Shown here piece after piece: positions 1 through 9,074 of a stretch of DNA of 64,000 bases. The stretch spans positions 62,001 through 126,000 of the forward strand of contig MKRJ01000008.1 in NCBI GenBank assembly GCA_001896885.1, written 5' to 3'. The position numbers and the translations under genes were made by a program. The notes under the pieces are model-generated. The model did no database searches, was not told the origin of the DNA, and saw nothing but the letters and a program-made list of their open reading frames with translations. Origin of the DNA: Rhizobiales bacterium 65-79 (lineage in GTDB: Bacteria; Pseudomonadota; Alphaproteobacteria; Rhizobiales; Rhizobiaceae). Numbering within the stretch: position 1 is the first letter of the stretch; every line of letters starts with the position of its first letter.

Positions 1-1082
1 TGCTGGAGGATCTGGCGGACGGCCTGCCCGGAGGGAGCGAACGCGCGCTGGCCGTCGCCGAAAAGACGCTTTCGGCGCTGCGCACCACCTTCGTGCTGGG
101 CCCGGTTCATCACAGAGGCTCGGCAAGCATCGGGGTGGTCGCCTTCGACGGCCGCGAATCAGGCCCGGAGGAGCCGATCCGCCGCGCCGACATCGCGATG
201 TACGAGGCCAAGGGCGGCGGGCGGAACGGGATTTCTCTCTTCGATCCCGCGTCGCTGGAACAGGAATCGCAGCGTTTCCGCCTTCTGAACGACCTGCGCG
301 TGGCCATTTCCGGCGGCCAGCTCACGCTGCACTTCCAGCCTCAGGTCGATCGCGACGGGCGTGTCTGCGGCGCCGAGGCGCTGCTGCGCTGGCGGCACCC
401 GGAATTGGGCGACATTCCACCCGGCGTCTTCATACCGTTGGCCGAGCATTGCGGTCTCATCCTCGAGATCGGCGATTTCGTCCTCGCCCGGGGCGTCGCC
501 GCGCTTGCCGGCTGGCAGCGGAGGCCCGAGACCGCGCATCTCAGGCTGGCCTTGAACATCAGCGTGCAGTCCTTCGCCAACGCCACCTTCGTGCCGGGCC
601 TCGTGGGGCTCGTCCGCAAGCACGGCGTCGATGCCTCCTGCCTGACGCTCGAATTCGCCGAGAACGTCATGGCGCGAAACCACGAGCGGACGGCGGCCAG
701 CATGGCCGAACTGAAGAAGCTCGGCATACGCTTCTCGCTCGACGATTTCGGAACGGGCTATTCCTCGCTGGTGCACCTGAAGAAGCTGCCCTTCGACGAA
801 CTCAAGATCGACGGCGGCTTCGTCGCGGACATCGAAACGCGGGAGAGCGACCGCGCGCTGGTGCGCACGATCCTGGCCATGGCGACCACGCTCGGCCTCA
901 CCGCCGTCGCCGAGCATGTCGAGGACGACAAGCAGCGCATCTTCCTGCATCTGTTCGGATGCGAGGTGTTCCAGGGCCTGCTCTACAGTTCCGCGCTGCC
1001 CGAGGAAGAATTCATCGCCTTTGCCATCGCAAGGAACGATCCTCCGGGAACGGAAAAGGCCGAGAGACGCCTGCAGGCCTGA
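1..1082 (+). CDS. GGDEF/EAL domain protein, cyclic-di-GMP phosphodiesterase (5' end outside window)
   Basis: The reading frame is open from base 3, so only the C-terminal part is present. The first 70 or so residues look like the end of a GGDEF domain (RRADIAMYEAKGGGRN matches the usual ADxALYxAKxxGRN region). A full EAL domain follows: the EALLRW signature, the DDFGTGYSSL loop and the KIDGGFV segment with its metal/catalytic lysine are all present, so hydrolysis of cyclic-di-GMP is plausible. The closing motif reads QGLLYS instead of the common QGYLFS. Sensor domains, if any, lie outside the window. Convergent with ndk, 49 bp apart. Confidence 0.9.
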   Translation, partial: LEDLADGLPGGSERALAVAEKTLSALRTTFVLGPVHHRGSASIGVVAFDGRESGPEEPIRRADIAMYEAKGGGRNGISLFDPASLEQESQRFRLLNDLRVAISGGQLTLHFQPQVDRDGRVCGAEALLRWRHPELGDIPPGVFIPLAEHCGLILEIGDFVLARGVAALAGWQRRPETAHLRLALNISVQSFANATFVPGLVGLVRKHGVDASCLTLEFAENVMARNHERTAASMAELKKLGIRFSLDDFGTGYSSLVHLKKLPFDELKIDGGFVADIETRESDRALVRTILAMATTLGLTAVAEHVEDDKQRIFLHLFGCEVFQGLLYSSALPEEEFIAFAIARNDPPGTEKAERRLQA

Positions 1083-1131
1083 TGAAGAAGAGACCGCCTG
1101 CGGCCGGCGAGCGGCCGCGGCGGCGCGGCTT

Positions 1132-1554
1132 TCAGCCGACGATCTCGGTATCGGAAAACCAGTAGCGGATTTCCTGCGCCGCCGTCTCGGGCGCGTCCGA
1201 GCCGTGGACGGTATTCTCGCCGATCGACAGGGCATATGCCTTGCGGATGGTCCCTTCCGCGGCGTTCGCGGGGTTGGTCGCGCCCATGACCTCGCGGTTC
1301 CGGGCGATGGCGTTCTCACCCTCCAGCACCTGGACGATGGTCGGTCCCGACGACATGAACTCGCAAAGTTCGTCGAAGAACGGCCGGCCCTTGTGCACCG
1401 CGTAGAAGCCCTCGGCCTCGCGGCGGCTCATCCACACGCGCCGCGACGCCACGACGCGCAGGCCGGCCTCTTCCAGCATCTTGGTGACGGCGCCGGTCAG
1501 GTTGCGCTTCGTCGCGTCCGGCTTGATCATCGAAAAGGTGCGCTCGATCGCCAT
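1132..1554 (-). CDS. ndk: Nucleoside diphosphate kinase
   Basis: 140 residues, the normal length for a bacterial Ndk. The enzyme moves the gamma phosphate from ATP to other nucleoside diphosphates through a phosphohistidine. The active-site histidine is His117 in NTVHGSD, and the N-terminal TFSMIKPDA strand and [14 protein letters not shown] segment are typical. Start ATG is preceded by AAAGGATAG. Monocistronic and cytosolic; no fused or broken parts. Confidence 0.97.
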   Translation of the reverse strand: MAIERTFSMIKPDATKRNLTGAVTKMLEEAGLRVVASRRVWMSRREAEGFYAVHKGRPFFDELCEFMSSGPTIVQVLEGENAIARNREVMGATNPANAAEGTIRKAYALSIGENTVHGSDAPETAAQEIRYWFSDTEIVG

Positions 1555-1724
1555 CTGCTATCCTTTGAATTCGGTTGGCTTTGTCGAAGTGGCGGGCTGC
1601 ATAGCGCGGCGAACCGGCCTTGTGAAGAGGCCACATCGTCCATGCCGCGCGGCCTAGTTTGCCGTTGGCCCGGCCTCCGCGCCGGTGTAGTGCTTCCGCC
1701 GACGACACCGAGGACCCGGGAAAG

Positions 1725-2237
1725 ATGAAGCAGCATTTCCTGATGTTCGCCGCCTACAATGCCTGGGCGAACGGGCGCATCTACGACGCAGCCGCCGGAC
1801 TGACCGACGCCGAGTTCAACCGCGACGTCGGCGCCTTCTTCGGCTCGATGATGGGCACGCTCAACCACCTCCTGGTGGCGGATCGCATCTGGATGAAACG
1901 CTTCACCAGCGAGGGTGAGGCGCCGAAGGCGCTCGACAGCATCGTCCATCCGAATTTCGATCCGCTCAGGCTGGCGCGCGAGGCGGAGGACAAGCGCATC
2001 GCCGACTGGATCTCCGGCCTTTCGGAAAAGGCGCTGGCCGGCCGCTTCACCTATATGACGGTCACGGACCTCAGGACCGTCTCGCAACGGCTTGCCCCGG
2101 CGCTCGACCATTTCTTCAACCACCAGACGCATCATCGCGGGCAAGCCCACATGATCCTCAGCGTGCTCGGCAAGTCGCCGCCGTCGCTCGACCTGGTGCA
2201 ATTCCAGCGCATGCCGGAGGGACAGGCTTTCGCCTGA
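1725..2237 (+). CDS. DinB/YfiT-fold family protein
   Basis: 170 residues from ATG 1725 (a longer frame from 1659 lacks a ribosome site and adds an arginine-rich tail). The four-helix DinB fold is suggested by the opening FAAYNAWANGRIYDA, by GTLNHLLVADRIWMKRF and by the later NHQTHHRGQ. The three histidines (in NHLL, DHFFNHQ and HHRGQ) are the usual divalent-metal triad. Family members are metal-dependent thiol transferases or uncharacterised stress proteins, so the substrate is not known. The gene stands alone between ndk and a glycine-rich protein gene. Confidence 0.85.
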   Translation: MKQHFLMFAAYNAWANGRIYDAAAGLTDAEFNRDVGAFFGSMMGTLNHLLVADRIWMKRFTSEGEAPKALDSIVHPNFDPLRLAREAEDKRIADWISGLSEKALAGRFTYMTVTDLRTVSQRLAPALDHFFNHQTHHRGQAHMILSVLGKSPPSLDLVQFQRMPEGQAFA

Positions 2238-2446
2238 ACCGGAGACGCCCGGGCGATATGCGGCTTCGCCGGAAAGCGGCCGATTCCTATTTTTTGAATT
2301 TTATGCATTCCGTAAACGGATGGAAAACCCATCGCGCGAGTGATCATTCCGAAAAGCAACTTCCGGTGATGGCGATCGTTGCTTCCACAGGCGGAGGATT
2401 TCCACAAGAATATCTTCCGGCTACCACCTGTATGGAGGATATGGCG

Positions 2447-2992
2447 ATGCGTATGAATATCACTAGATCGCGGATACTTGCATGTGGCGTGGCAGGCATG
2501 ATGTTTGCTTGCGTCCCGGCTATTGCCCAAGGCGTTGGTGTCGGTGCGGGCGTTGGCGGGGCCAATGGTGTTGGCGCCGGGGTCGGCGCGGGCGCCAACG
2601 GTGTGGGGGCAGGCGTCGGGGTCGGCGGGTCGAACGGCGTCGGAGCGGGCGTCGGCGTTGGCGGTAATGGGGTCGGCGCGGGCGTCGGTGTCGGCGGCGA
2701 AAACGGCGTCAACGCGGGCGTCGGGATCGGCGGCGGCGGAATCGGCGCCGGCGTCAGTGCCGGTGGTGACAACGGCGTCGGCGTAGGCGTGGGAATAGGC
2801 AGCGGCACAGGCCCGGGCACCGGCAGCGGTACCGGCACCGGTCCGGGAAGCGCGAGCATGCAGGCGGCGGTGGCCGGGATGTCGAACGCCGAATTGCACA
2901 AGTACAAGCGCCGCTGCGCCGGCATATTGCGGGACCGCGACAGCTACGACGATAGCCTGGTCGATCTGTGCCGGATCATCCGCATGCGATAG
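2447..2992 (+). CDS. Exported glycine/valine-rich repeat protein
   Basis: 181 residues. GGAGG at 2434-2438 is correctly spaced for the ATG at 2447 and too close to the one at 2441. Residues 1-28 form a signal peptide ending in VPAIAQ. Residues about 29-135 are near-perfect [10 protein letters not shown]-xNG repeats with valine/alanine swaps, followed by a short GTGPGTGSG tract. The last 40 residues are ordinary sequence with two cysteines ([14 protein letters not shown]) and may form a folded tail. The repeat DNA is visible as short tandem units. Function unknown; the pattern suggests a secreted or surface-associated structural protein. No operon partners. Confidence 0.75.
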   Translation: MRMNITRSRILACGVAGMMFACVPAIAQGVGVGAGVGGANGVGAGVGAGANGVGAGVGVGGSNGVGAGVGVGGNGVGAGVGVGGENGVNAGVGIGGGGIGAGVSAGGDNGVGVGVGIGSGTGPGTGSGTGTGPGSASMQAAVAGMSNAELHKYKRRCAGILRDRDSYDDSLVDLCRIIRMR

Positions 2993-3104
2993 CACGGAGG
3001 CGGAGCGGCAATGGCCGCTCCGCCTCGAAGGTCGGCGGCGGCCGCTGAGCCGCCGCCATCACCCGCTCTTGTCTTCCAGGCCCGTCTCGGCCAAAAGGGC
3101 GGCC

Positions 3105-4982
3105 ATGCTCACCATCAACGATCTTTCCCTGCGGGTAGCCGGGCGCCTGCTTCTCGACCATGCCTCGCTGGCGCTTCCCGCCGGCGCCAAGGCCGGGCTT
3201 GTCGGCCGCAACGGCACCGGCAAGACGACGCTCTTCCGCGCCATCACGGGCGATCTCGCCGCCGAGACAGGCTCGATCTCGCTGCCCAGGAACATGCGCA
3301 TCGGGCAGGTCGCGCAGGAGGCGCCGGGCACCGAAGAACCGCTGATCGACATCGTGCTCAAGGCGGACACCGAGCGCGCCGCGCTCCTTGCCGAGGAAGA
3401 GACGGCGAAGGACCCGCACCGCATCGCCGAGATCCATCTCCGGCTGATGGACATCGACGCGCATTCGGCCGAGGCGCGGGCGGCGACCGTGCTCTCCGGC
3501 CTCGGCTTCGACGACGCCGCACAGAAGCGGCCGGCCTCCTCCTTCTCGGGCGGATGGCGCATGCGTGTCGCGCTGGCGTCGGTGCTCTTCGCCCAGCCCG
3601 ACCTCTTGCTCCTCGACGAGCCCACCAACTATCTCGACCTCGAAGGCACGCTGTGGCTGGAAAGCTATCTGTCGAAATACCCGCACACCGTTCTCCTCAT
3701 CTCGCACGATCGTGACCTGCTCAACCGCGCCGTCACCTCGATCGTGCATCTCGAGCAGCAGAAGCTGACGCTCTGGCGCGGCGGCTACGACCAGTTCGAG
3801 CGGCAGCGCGCGGAAAAGGCGGCGCTTCTGGAGAAGAACCGCGCCAAACAGGATGCGGCGCGCAAGCACATGGAGGAATTCGTCGCGCGCTTCCGCGCCA
3901 AGGCGACGAAGGCCAGGCAGGCGCAGTCCCGCCTCAAGGCGCTGGAAAGGATGAAGCCGATCGCCACGCTGGTCGATGAGACGGTGCGGCCCTTCAGCTT
4001 CCCGGAGCCGGTCAAGGCGGCCGCCTCGCCGATCATCGCCGTCGAAGGCGGCTCCGTCGGCTACCAGCCCGGCAAGCCGGTGCTCCGGCACCTGTCGCTG
4101 CGGATCGACGCCGACGACCGCATCGCGCTGCTCGGCGCCAACGGCAACGGCAAGTCGACCTTCGCCAAGCTTCTGGCCGGGCGGCTGAAGCTGGAGGCCG
4201 GCACGATGACGGTCGCGCCGCAGCTCAGGGTATCGATGTTCGCGCAGCACCAGATGGACGATCTGCGGCCCGACGAGAACGCCTTCGAGCATGTGCGGCG
4301 GCTGATGCCCGACGCGCCGGAATCGAAGGTGCGTTCGCGCGTGGCGCGGATGGGCCTTGCGACCGAAAAGATGAACACCGCCGCGAAGGATCTTTCGGGC
4401 GGCGAGAAGGCCAGGCTCCTGATGGGGCTCGCCTCCTTCGAGGGGCCGAACCTCTTCATCCTCGACGAGCCGACCAACCATCTGGACATCGATTCGAGGG
4501 AATCGCTCATTCAGGCGCTCAACGATTTTTCCGGCGCCGTGATCCTGATCTCGCACGACCGCCATCTGATAGAGGCGACCGTCGACCGGCTCTGGCTGGT
4601 CAGGGACGGCACGGTGAAACCCTATGACGGCGACCTGGGCGACTACCGTCAACTGGTCACCGGCGGCGCGTCCGACCGCCGGGACCGTCGCGAGGCGGAC
4701 AAGGCGAGCAAGGCGGACCGCCGCCGCGAGGCGGCGCAGCGCCGGGCTGCGCTGGAACCGCTGGCCAAGGAGATCAAGACCACGGAAGCGCTGATCGAGC
4801 GCCTTCGCCAGCGCATCGGCGCGATCGAATCGCGCCTCGCCGACCCCGCGCTCTATGAGAAGGAGCCGGGCAAGGCCGCCGACCTGACGAAGGAGCGCGG
4901 CGAACTCGCCGGCAAGCTTTCCGTTCAGGAGGACAGGTGGCTGGCGCTCTCCGCCGAATACGAGGAGGCGCTGGCCGCCTGA
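3105..4982 (+). CDS. ABC-F family ATPase (translation factor type)
   Basis: 625 residues from ATG 3105; an upstream TTG extension was not chosen. Two ABC domains lie in one chain with no membrane segments: Walker A GRNGTGKTT and GANGNGKST, signatures FSGGWRMRV and LSGGEKARL, Walker B LLLLDEPTNYLD and LFILDEPTNHLD. The linker of about residues 225-300 is charged and helical (EFVARFRAKATKARQAQ), and residues 530-625 form a charged coiled coil. This is the architecture of EttA/Uup/YheS proteins, which act on ribosomes rather than in transport; YheS or Uup type is most likely. Which subfamily cannot be settled by eye. Confidence 0.9.
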   Translation: MLTINDLSLRVAGRLLLDHASLALPAGAKAGLVGRNGTGKTTLFRAITGDLAAETGSISLPRNMRIGQVAQEAPGTEEPLIDIVLKADTERAALLAEEETAKDPHRIAEIHLRLMDIDAHSAEARAATVLSGLGFDDAAQKRPASSFSGGWRMRVALASVLFAQPDLLLLDEPTNYLDLEGTLWLESYLSKYPHTVLLISHDRDLLNRAVTSIVHLEQQKLTLWRGGYDQFERQRAEKAALLEKNRAKQDAARKHMEEFVARFRAKATKARQAQSRLKALERMKPIATLVDETVRPFSFPEPVKAAASPIIAVEGGSVGYQPGKPVLRHLSLRIDADDRIALLGANGNGKSTFAKLLAGRLKLEAGTMTVAPQLRVSMFAQHQMDDLRPDENAFEHVRRLMPDAPESKVRSRVARMGLATEKMNTAAKDLSGGEKARLLMGLASFEGPNLFILDEPTNHLDIDSRESLIQALNDFSGAVILISHDRHLIEATVDRLWLVRDGTVKPYDGDLGDYRQLVTGGASDRRDRREADKASKADRRREAAQRRAALEPLAKEIKTTEALIERLRQRIGAIESRLADPALYEKEPGKAADLTKERGELAGKLSVQEDRWLALSAEYEEALAA

Positions 4983-5021
4983 CCTCGATGTGCGAGCGGC
5001 GCCCTCCTCGGCGCCGCCTCC

Positions 5022-5046
5022 GGAACAAATCGAAGCCGATGACGTT
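5022..5046 (+). promoter_or_regulatory. EcfG-type (general stress sigma factor) promoter
   Basis: GGAAC at 5022-5026 and CGTT at 5043-5046 are separated by exactly 16 bases, matching the alphaproteobacterial EcfG consensus GGAAC-N16/17-CGTT. It lies 33 bp upstream of the 25-codon peptide gene at 5079, a natural leader length. The motif match is read from the sequence; control by EcfG is inferred. Confidence 0.65.
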
Positions 5047-5078
5047 TCTCATCGACGATCCAATCTGGAGGACAAGAA

Positions 5079-5156
5079 ATGGGCCGAGGTATTCTTCTGT
5101 GGCTGCTCGGGGTGCCGATTCCTCTTATCATTCTTATTCTTCTTTTCTGGCATTGA
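5079..5156 (+). CDS. 25-residue hydrophobic membrane peptide
   Basis: ATG 5079 follows a strong GGAGG (5066-5070 region) at good spacing and the frame closes with TGA at 5154. The peptide opens MGRGILLWLLGVPIP and continues as an almost purely aliphatic stretch ending FWH, so it is one transmembrane helix with a short polar N-terminus. From memory, peptides starting MGRG-[IL]-LLWLLG-[IV]-P recur in alphaproteobacteria, but this was not checked. The EcfG-type promoter directly upstream suggests induction in the general stress response. Too short for most gene callers. Confidence 0.7.
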   Translation: MGRGILLWLLGVPIPLIILILLFWH

Positions 5157-5248
5157 GGCTCTCTATTAGGCGTTGACGCCGGCAATGCTTTGATCCCGGG
5201 CGCGGAGAGACCCCGTCGCCGGTGAGTTGCTGAAGCGGATTTCTTCCT

Positions 5249-5288
5249 TTTGCCCGCAACCGGGAGTGGATTTCCGGTTGCGGGCAAA
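5249..5288. repeat. 15-bp perfect inverted repeat (hairpin)
   Basis: TTTGCCCGCAACCGG at 5249-5263 is exactly complementary to 5274-5288, with a 10-base loop. No T-run follows on either strand, so it is not a classical intrinsic terminator. It sits in the 184-bp gap between the 25-residue peptide and the M23 peptidase and may end the peptide transcript or stabilise its 3' end. Confidence 0.6.
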
Positions 5289-5340
5289 GCTTTGTTAACC
5301 CTAACGATGTGTAATCCGAGCCGTTCATATTCGGGACGGC

Positions 5341-6636
5341 ATGGGATCCGTGGCAAATCCGCCTCAATCGACCGTATTCGGAAAACGGAAGGAGCCGCAC
5401 ACCGTTATCATCGCGCGCGGCGATACCATCCGGCATTTCACGATCCGCCCGTGGGTGGCGGCCGTCGCCGGGTCGGTCTGCGCGGTGATCGCCATCGGCT
5501 ACCTCCTGGCCACCTCCTATCTCGTCCTGCGCGACAATCTGATCGGCGCCTCGGTCGCGCACCAGGCGCGCATGCAGCAGGCCTATGAGGACCGCATCTC
5601 GGCGCTGCGCTCCCAGCTCGACCGCATCACCAGCCGGCAGCTTCTGGATCAGCGCGCGGTGGAGGAGAAAGTCAGCGAATTGCTGGCCCGGCAGTCCCAG
5701 CTCACGCGCCAGCACGGGCGCCTCGGCCCTATCCTCAGGCGGGCGGAGAAGCTGGAGAAGGCGTCGGATTCTGCGCCGCTGCCTTCGCCGAAGCCGGACG
5801 AACACGCGCGCGCGGAAAATGATGCGCCCCCTGCCCTCCCGCCGTCAGCCAAAACCCAGGGCCTCCGCACGGCCGATATCGGGCCCGCGGCTCTGTGGAA
5901 GACGCGGCTTGCTTTTGCCGGCGACGCATCGGCGGCCGACCGTGCGGACCGCCTGTTCGCGGCAATCAATTCCTCGCTGCGCTCGATCGAGACCGAACAG
6001 ATGCGACGTGTCCAGACCCTGTCGCAGAGAGCGTGGCAGACGGGCGATGCCGTCAAGGAGGCCTTGCAATCCGCCGGCCTGAAAATCGCCGACGACTACG
6101 GCAAGGAGGATGTGGGCGGCCCGCTGATCGCGGTGAACGACCCTTCCAAATTCGACACCAAGGTCAAGGAACTGGACGACGCGCTCGACCGGCTCGATCT
6201 CCTGAAGGCCGAGACCCGCAAGGTGCCGATCGCCAATCCTGCGCCGGGCGCGGTGGTCACCAGCGGCTTTGGCGTGCGGCGCGACCCGATCCTCGGCGTA
6301 TCGGCGCTGCATCCCGGCATCGACTTCCGCGACCCGGTGGGCAGCGATGTTCCCGCCACGGCCGCGGGCGTGGTGACCCGCGCCGGATGGGCCGGCGGTT
6401 ACGGCAATATGGTCGAAGTCGACCATGGCGGCGGCTATTCGACCCGGTACGCGCATTTGAGCGAGATCGACGTGAAGGTCGGCGAAAAGGTGAAACTCGG
6501 CCAGACGCTCGGCAGGACCGGCACCACTGGACGCTCGACCGGCCCGCATCTGCACTACGAGGTCCGCCACAATGGCAAGGCGGTCAATCCCGTCGCGTTC
6601 CTGAAGGCCGGTCGCATCATCGGCCAGTTGCTGTAG
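5341..6636 (+). CDS. M23 family metallopeptidase, membrane anchored
   Basis: 431 residues. One membrane anchor at about 38-60 (WVAAVAGSVCAVIAIGYLLA), then a coiled coil at about 75-115, a proline/alanine-rich stretch, and a C-terminal LytM domain from about 305. The zinc ligands of M23 peptidases are visible in HPGIDFRDP (H-x3-D) and in HLHYEV, with the AHL motif in TRYAHLSEI, so it is expected to be an active periplasmic peptidoglycan endopeptidase. The coiled coil plus intact catalytic site resembles cell-wall hydrolases of the MepM/ShyA type. Transcribed alone; DUF971 follows on the other strand. Confidence 0.93.
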   Translation: MGSVANPPQSTVFGKRKEPHTVIIARGDTIRHFTIRPWVAAVAGSVCAVIAIGYLLATSYLVLRDNLIGASVAHQARMQQAYEDRISALRSQLDRITSRQLLDQRAVEEKVSELLARQSQLTRQHGRLGPILRRAEKLEKASDSAPLPSPKPDEHARAENDAPPALPPSAKTQGLRTADIGPAALWKTRLAFAGDASAADRADRLFAAINSSLRSIETEQMRRVQTLSQRAWQTGDAVKEALQSAGLKIADDYGKEDVGGPLIAVNDPSKFDTKVKELDDALDRLDLLKAETRKVPIANPAPGAVVTSGFGVRRDPILGVSALHPGIDFRDPVGSDVPATAAGVVTRAGWAGGYGNMVEVDHGGGYSTRYAHLSEIDVKVGEKVKLGQTLGRTGTTGRSTGPHLHYEVRHNGKAVNPVAFLKAGRIIGQLL

Positions 6637-6669
6637 CGCGGTCCGTCGAACGGTGGCGACGCCGGCAGA

Positions 6670-7017
6670 CTATCGGCTCAGCCCCTTCTCCGCCAGCTCG
6701 TCGAGATAGGATTGCCAGCGCTCCTCGCGCTGTTCGCCGAGCTCCCTGAGATAGGTCCAGGTGAAGATGCCAGTGTCGTGCCGGTCGTCGAAGACGATCC
6801 GCACCGCGTAGTTTCCGACCGGCTCGATCCGGCCGATCGCCACGTCGCGCTTGCCCGGCACGGTCACCCGCTGCTCGGGTGAATGCCCCTGGACCTCCGC
6901 CGAGGGTGAAAGCACGCGCAGCATCTCGGCGCTCAGTTCGTAGCGCTCTCCGTCCCGGAAGCTGACCGTGAGCATCCGGCGGTCTTTCGATACGCGCAGT
7001 TCCGTCGGTGCCGTCAT
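6670..7017 (-). CDS. DUF971 family protein
   Basis: 115 residues. The core RIVFDDRHDTGIFTWTYLRELGE is the hallmark of DUF971, the N-terminal-like domain found in gamma-butyrobetaine hydroxylases and as stand-alone small proteins. Stand-alone copies often lie near iron-sulfur or Mrp/ApbC genes, but no such partner is visible here; it sits between an M23 peptidase and the phosphate transport pair. Biochemical role not established. Confidence 0.88.
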   Translation of the reverse strand: MTAPTELRVSKDRRMLTVSFRDGERYELSAEMLRVLSPSAEVQGHSPEQRVTVPGKRDVAIGRIEPVGNYAVRIVFDDRHDTGIFTWTYLRELGEQREERWQSYLDELAEKGLSR

Positions 7018-7217
7018 TTCGTCTGCCGTCCAGCCTGATTTGGTTCCGTCTGTCGAGCGGCCGACGATTTCCGGCTGTTACCGGTCCGTCACCGCCCTAT
7101 CGTCCTACTACCGTTTAGTCTAATTGCGGACAACGCGACCTATTCGCTGGGTGATCGTGCGTCCTTGGGCTACATCGGCCAGGAGGACGAATCGCGTTCG
7201 CCGGGAAAGGAGAAGCG

Positions 7218-7862
7218 ATGCTGGGCTGGTTTCGCAGACTGATGCCGCGGGAGGACCGCTTCTTCGACCTGTTCGCCCAGCACTCGCGCACGGTGGTGAG
7301 CGGCGCCGAGGCATTGCAGAAGCTGCTGGCCGGCGGCGACAATGTCGAGCGGCAATGCAGCGAGATCATCGACCTCGAGCAGCAGGCGGACGCCATCACG
7401 CGCGAGGTGCTGCAGGCGGTCCGCAAGAGCTTCATCACGCCTTTCGACCGCGGCGACATAAAGGACCTCATCCAGTCCATGGACGACGCCATCGACATGA
7501 TGCGCAAGACGGTGAAGACGGTCACGCTCTTCCAGCAGAAGAGCTTCGACCCGCTGATGCAGGAGATGGGCGGCGTCATCGTCGAGGCCGCGCGGCTGAC
7601 CGCCGAGGCCATCCCGCTCCTCAACGGCATCGGCACCCATGCGGCCCGTCTCGCAGCGATCACCGAGGAAGTTACGAAGGTCGAGGAACGCTCCGACGAA
7701 CTGCACGATGCGGGCCTGCGCGACCTCTTCCAGCGTCACGGCCAGACGAACCCCATGGCCTACCTGATCGGAAGCGAGATCTACGGCCAGCTCGAGAAGG
7801 TGGTCGACCGCTTCGAGGACGTCGCCAACGAGATCAGCGGCATCGTGATCGAGAACGTCTGA
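7218..7862 (+). CDS. DUF47/PhoU-like phosphate transport accessory protein
   Basis: 214 residues, almost wholly helical, with the DUF47 pattern FFDLFAQHS near the start and conserved D/E/H clusters (TPFDRGDIKDLIQSMDDAIDM, EERSDELHDAGLRDLF) of the PhoU-like fold. It lies 103 bp upstream of pit. In Sinorhizobium meliloti the corresponding gene (orfA) is cotranscribed with the low-affinity transporter gene pit and is needed for its function, so the same pairing is inferred here. RBS: AAAGGAG seven bases before ATG. Confidence 0.93.
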   Translation: MLGWFRRLMPREDRFFDLFAQHSRTVVSGAEALQKLLAGGDNVERQCSEIIDLEQQADAITREVLQAVRKSFITPFDRGDIKDLIQSMDDAIDMMRKTVKTVTLFQQKSFDPLMQEMGGVIVEAARLTAEAIPLLNGIGTHAARLAAITEEVTKVEERSDELHDAGLRDLFQRHGQTNPMAYLIGSEIYGQLEKVVDRFEDVANEISGIVIENV

Positions 7863-7965
7863 GGCCGATGGATGGGTCGTTGGGTTGCCAGTGTCCTTTC
7901 GGTTCGGACTCGCACGGCGGGTGATGTCAAGATGAAACGAATTTCCGAACCGGGACGCTAGCGCG

Positions 7966-8970
7966 GTGGAAACCTCGCTTGCCCTTCCCGCTCTCGTCAG
8001 CCTCATCGCCGTCGCGCTGTTCTTCGACTTTCTGAACGGGCTGCACGACGCGGCGAACTCCATCGCCACCATCGTCTCGACCCGCGTGCTGAGGCCGCAA
8101 TATGCCGTGTTCTGGGCGGCGTTCTTCAATTTCATCGCCTTCCTGGTCTTCGGCCTCCATGTCGCGCAGACGCTCGGCACCGGCATCGTCGATGCCGGCA
8201 TCGTCGATCCGTCGGTGATCTTCGCCGCGTTGATGGGCGCCATCGTCTGGAACATCCTGACCTGGATATTCGGCATTCCCTCGAGCAGTTCGCATGCGCT
8301 GGTGGGCGGACTCGTCGGCGCCGGCGTCGCCAAGGCGGGCGTCGGCGCGATCGTCTGGTCGGGCCTCGTGAAAACGACCGCGGCCATCGTCCTTTCGCCG
8401 GCGCTCGGCTTCTTCCTGGCGCTGATGCTTATCCTCGCGGTCTCCTGGATATCCGTCCGGCAGACGCCTTTCGCGGTCGACAACGCCTTCCGCCACCTGC
8501 AGTTCATCTCCGCCTCGCTCTATTCGCTCGGCCATGGCGGCAACGACGCGCAGAAGACGATGGGCATCATCGCCGTCCTGCTCTTCTCGCAGGGCCATCT
8601 CGGCCACGAATTCCACGTGCCGCTCTGGGTCGTGCTGTCCTGCCAGTCGGCGATGGCGCTCGGCACGCTCTTCGGCGGCTGGCGCATCGTGCACACGATG
8701 GGATCGAAGATCACGCGGCTGAACCCGATGCAGGGCTTCTGCGCCGAGGCCGGCGGAGCCATTACCCTGTTCCTCGCCACCTGGCTCGGCATTCCCGTCT
8801 CGACGACGCATACCATCACCGGCGCGATCATCGGCGTCGGCGCTGCGAGGCGCGTTTCCGCCGTCCGCTGGGGGATTGCAGGCAACATCGTCATCGCCTG
8901 GATCGTCACGCTGCCGGCCACCGCGGCGATCGCCGCGCTCTGCCATACCGCAATCGCTTTCGCGGGATAG
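7966..8970 (+). CDS. pit: Inorganic phosphate transporter, Pit family
   Basis: 334 residues, starting at GTG 7966, because the nearby upstream ATG frame ends in a stop at once. About ten hydrophobic segments are present. The two inverted halves each carry the PiT signature: GLHDAANSIATIVSTRVL in the first and GHGGNDAQKTMGII in the second, with the glycine-asparagine-aspartate residues that bind phosphate. This is a low-affinity metal-phosphate/H+ symporter. Follows its DUF47 accessory gene. Confidence 0.95.
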   Translation: METSLALPALVSLIAVALFFDFLNGLHDAANSIATIVSTRVLRPQYAVFWAAFFNFIAFLVFGLHVAQTLGTGIVDAGIVDPSVIFAALMGAIVWNILTWIFGIPSSSSHALVGGLVGAGVAKAGVGAIVWSGLVKTTAAIVLSPALGFFLALMLILAVSWISVRQTPFAVDNAFRHLQFISASLYSLGHGGNDAQKTMGIIAVLLFSQGHLGHEFHVPLWVVLSCQSAMALGTLFGGWRIVHTMGSKITRLNPMQGFCAEAGGAITLFLATWLGIPVSTTHTITGAIIGVGAARRVSAVRWGIAGNIVIAWIVTLPATAAIAALCHTAIAFAG

Positions 8971-9074
8971 CGGGCTTTGTTCCGAGGGCGATCGGCGTCG
9001 TTCTTGAAATCCGGCCGCCGCTCACCATCTCAAGCCGGCGGCGTCATTCACCGTCCGCGCCAGGAAGGATCGAC

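Noticed and set aside
159-1319. 386-codon antisense frame over the EAL gene and ndk
   Set aside because: Covers two well-supported genes and has biased composition.
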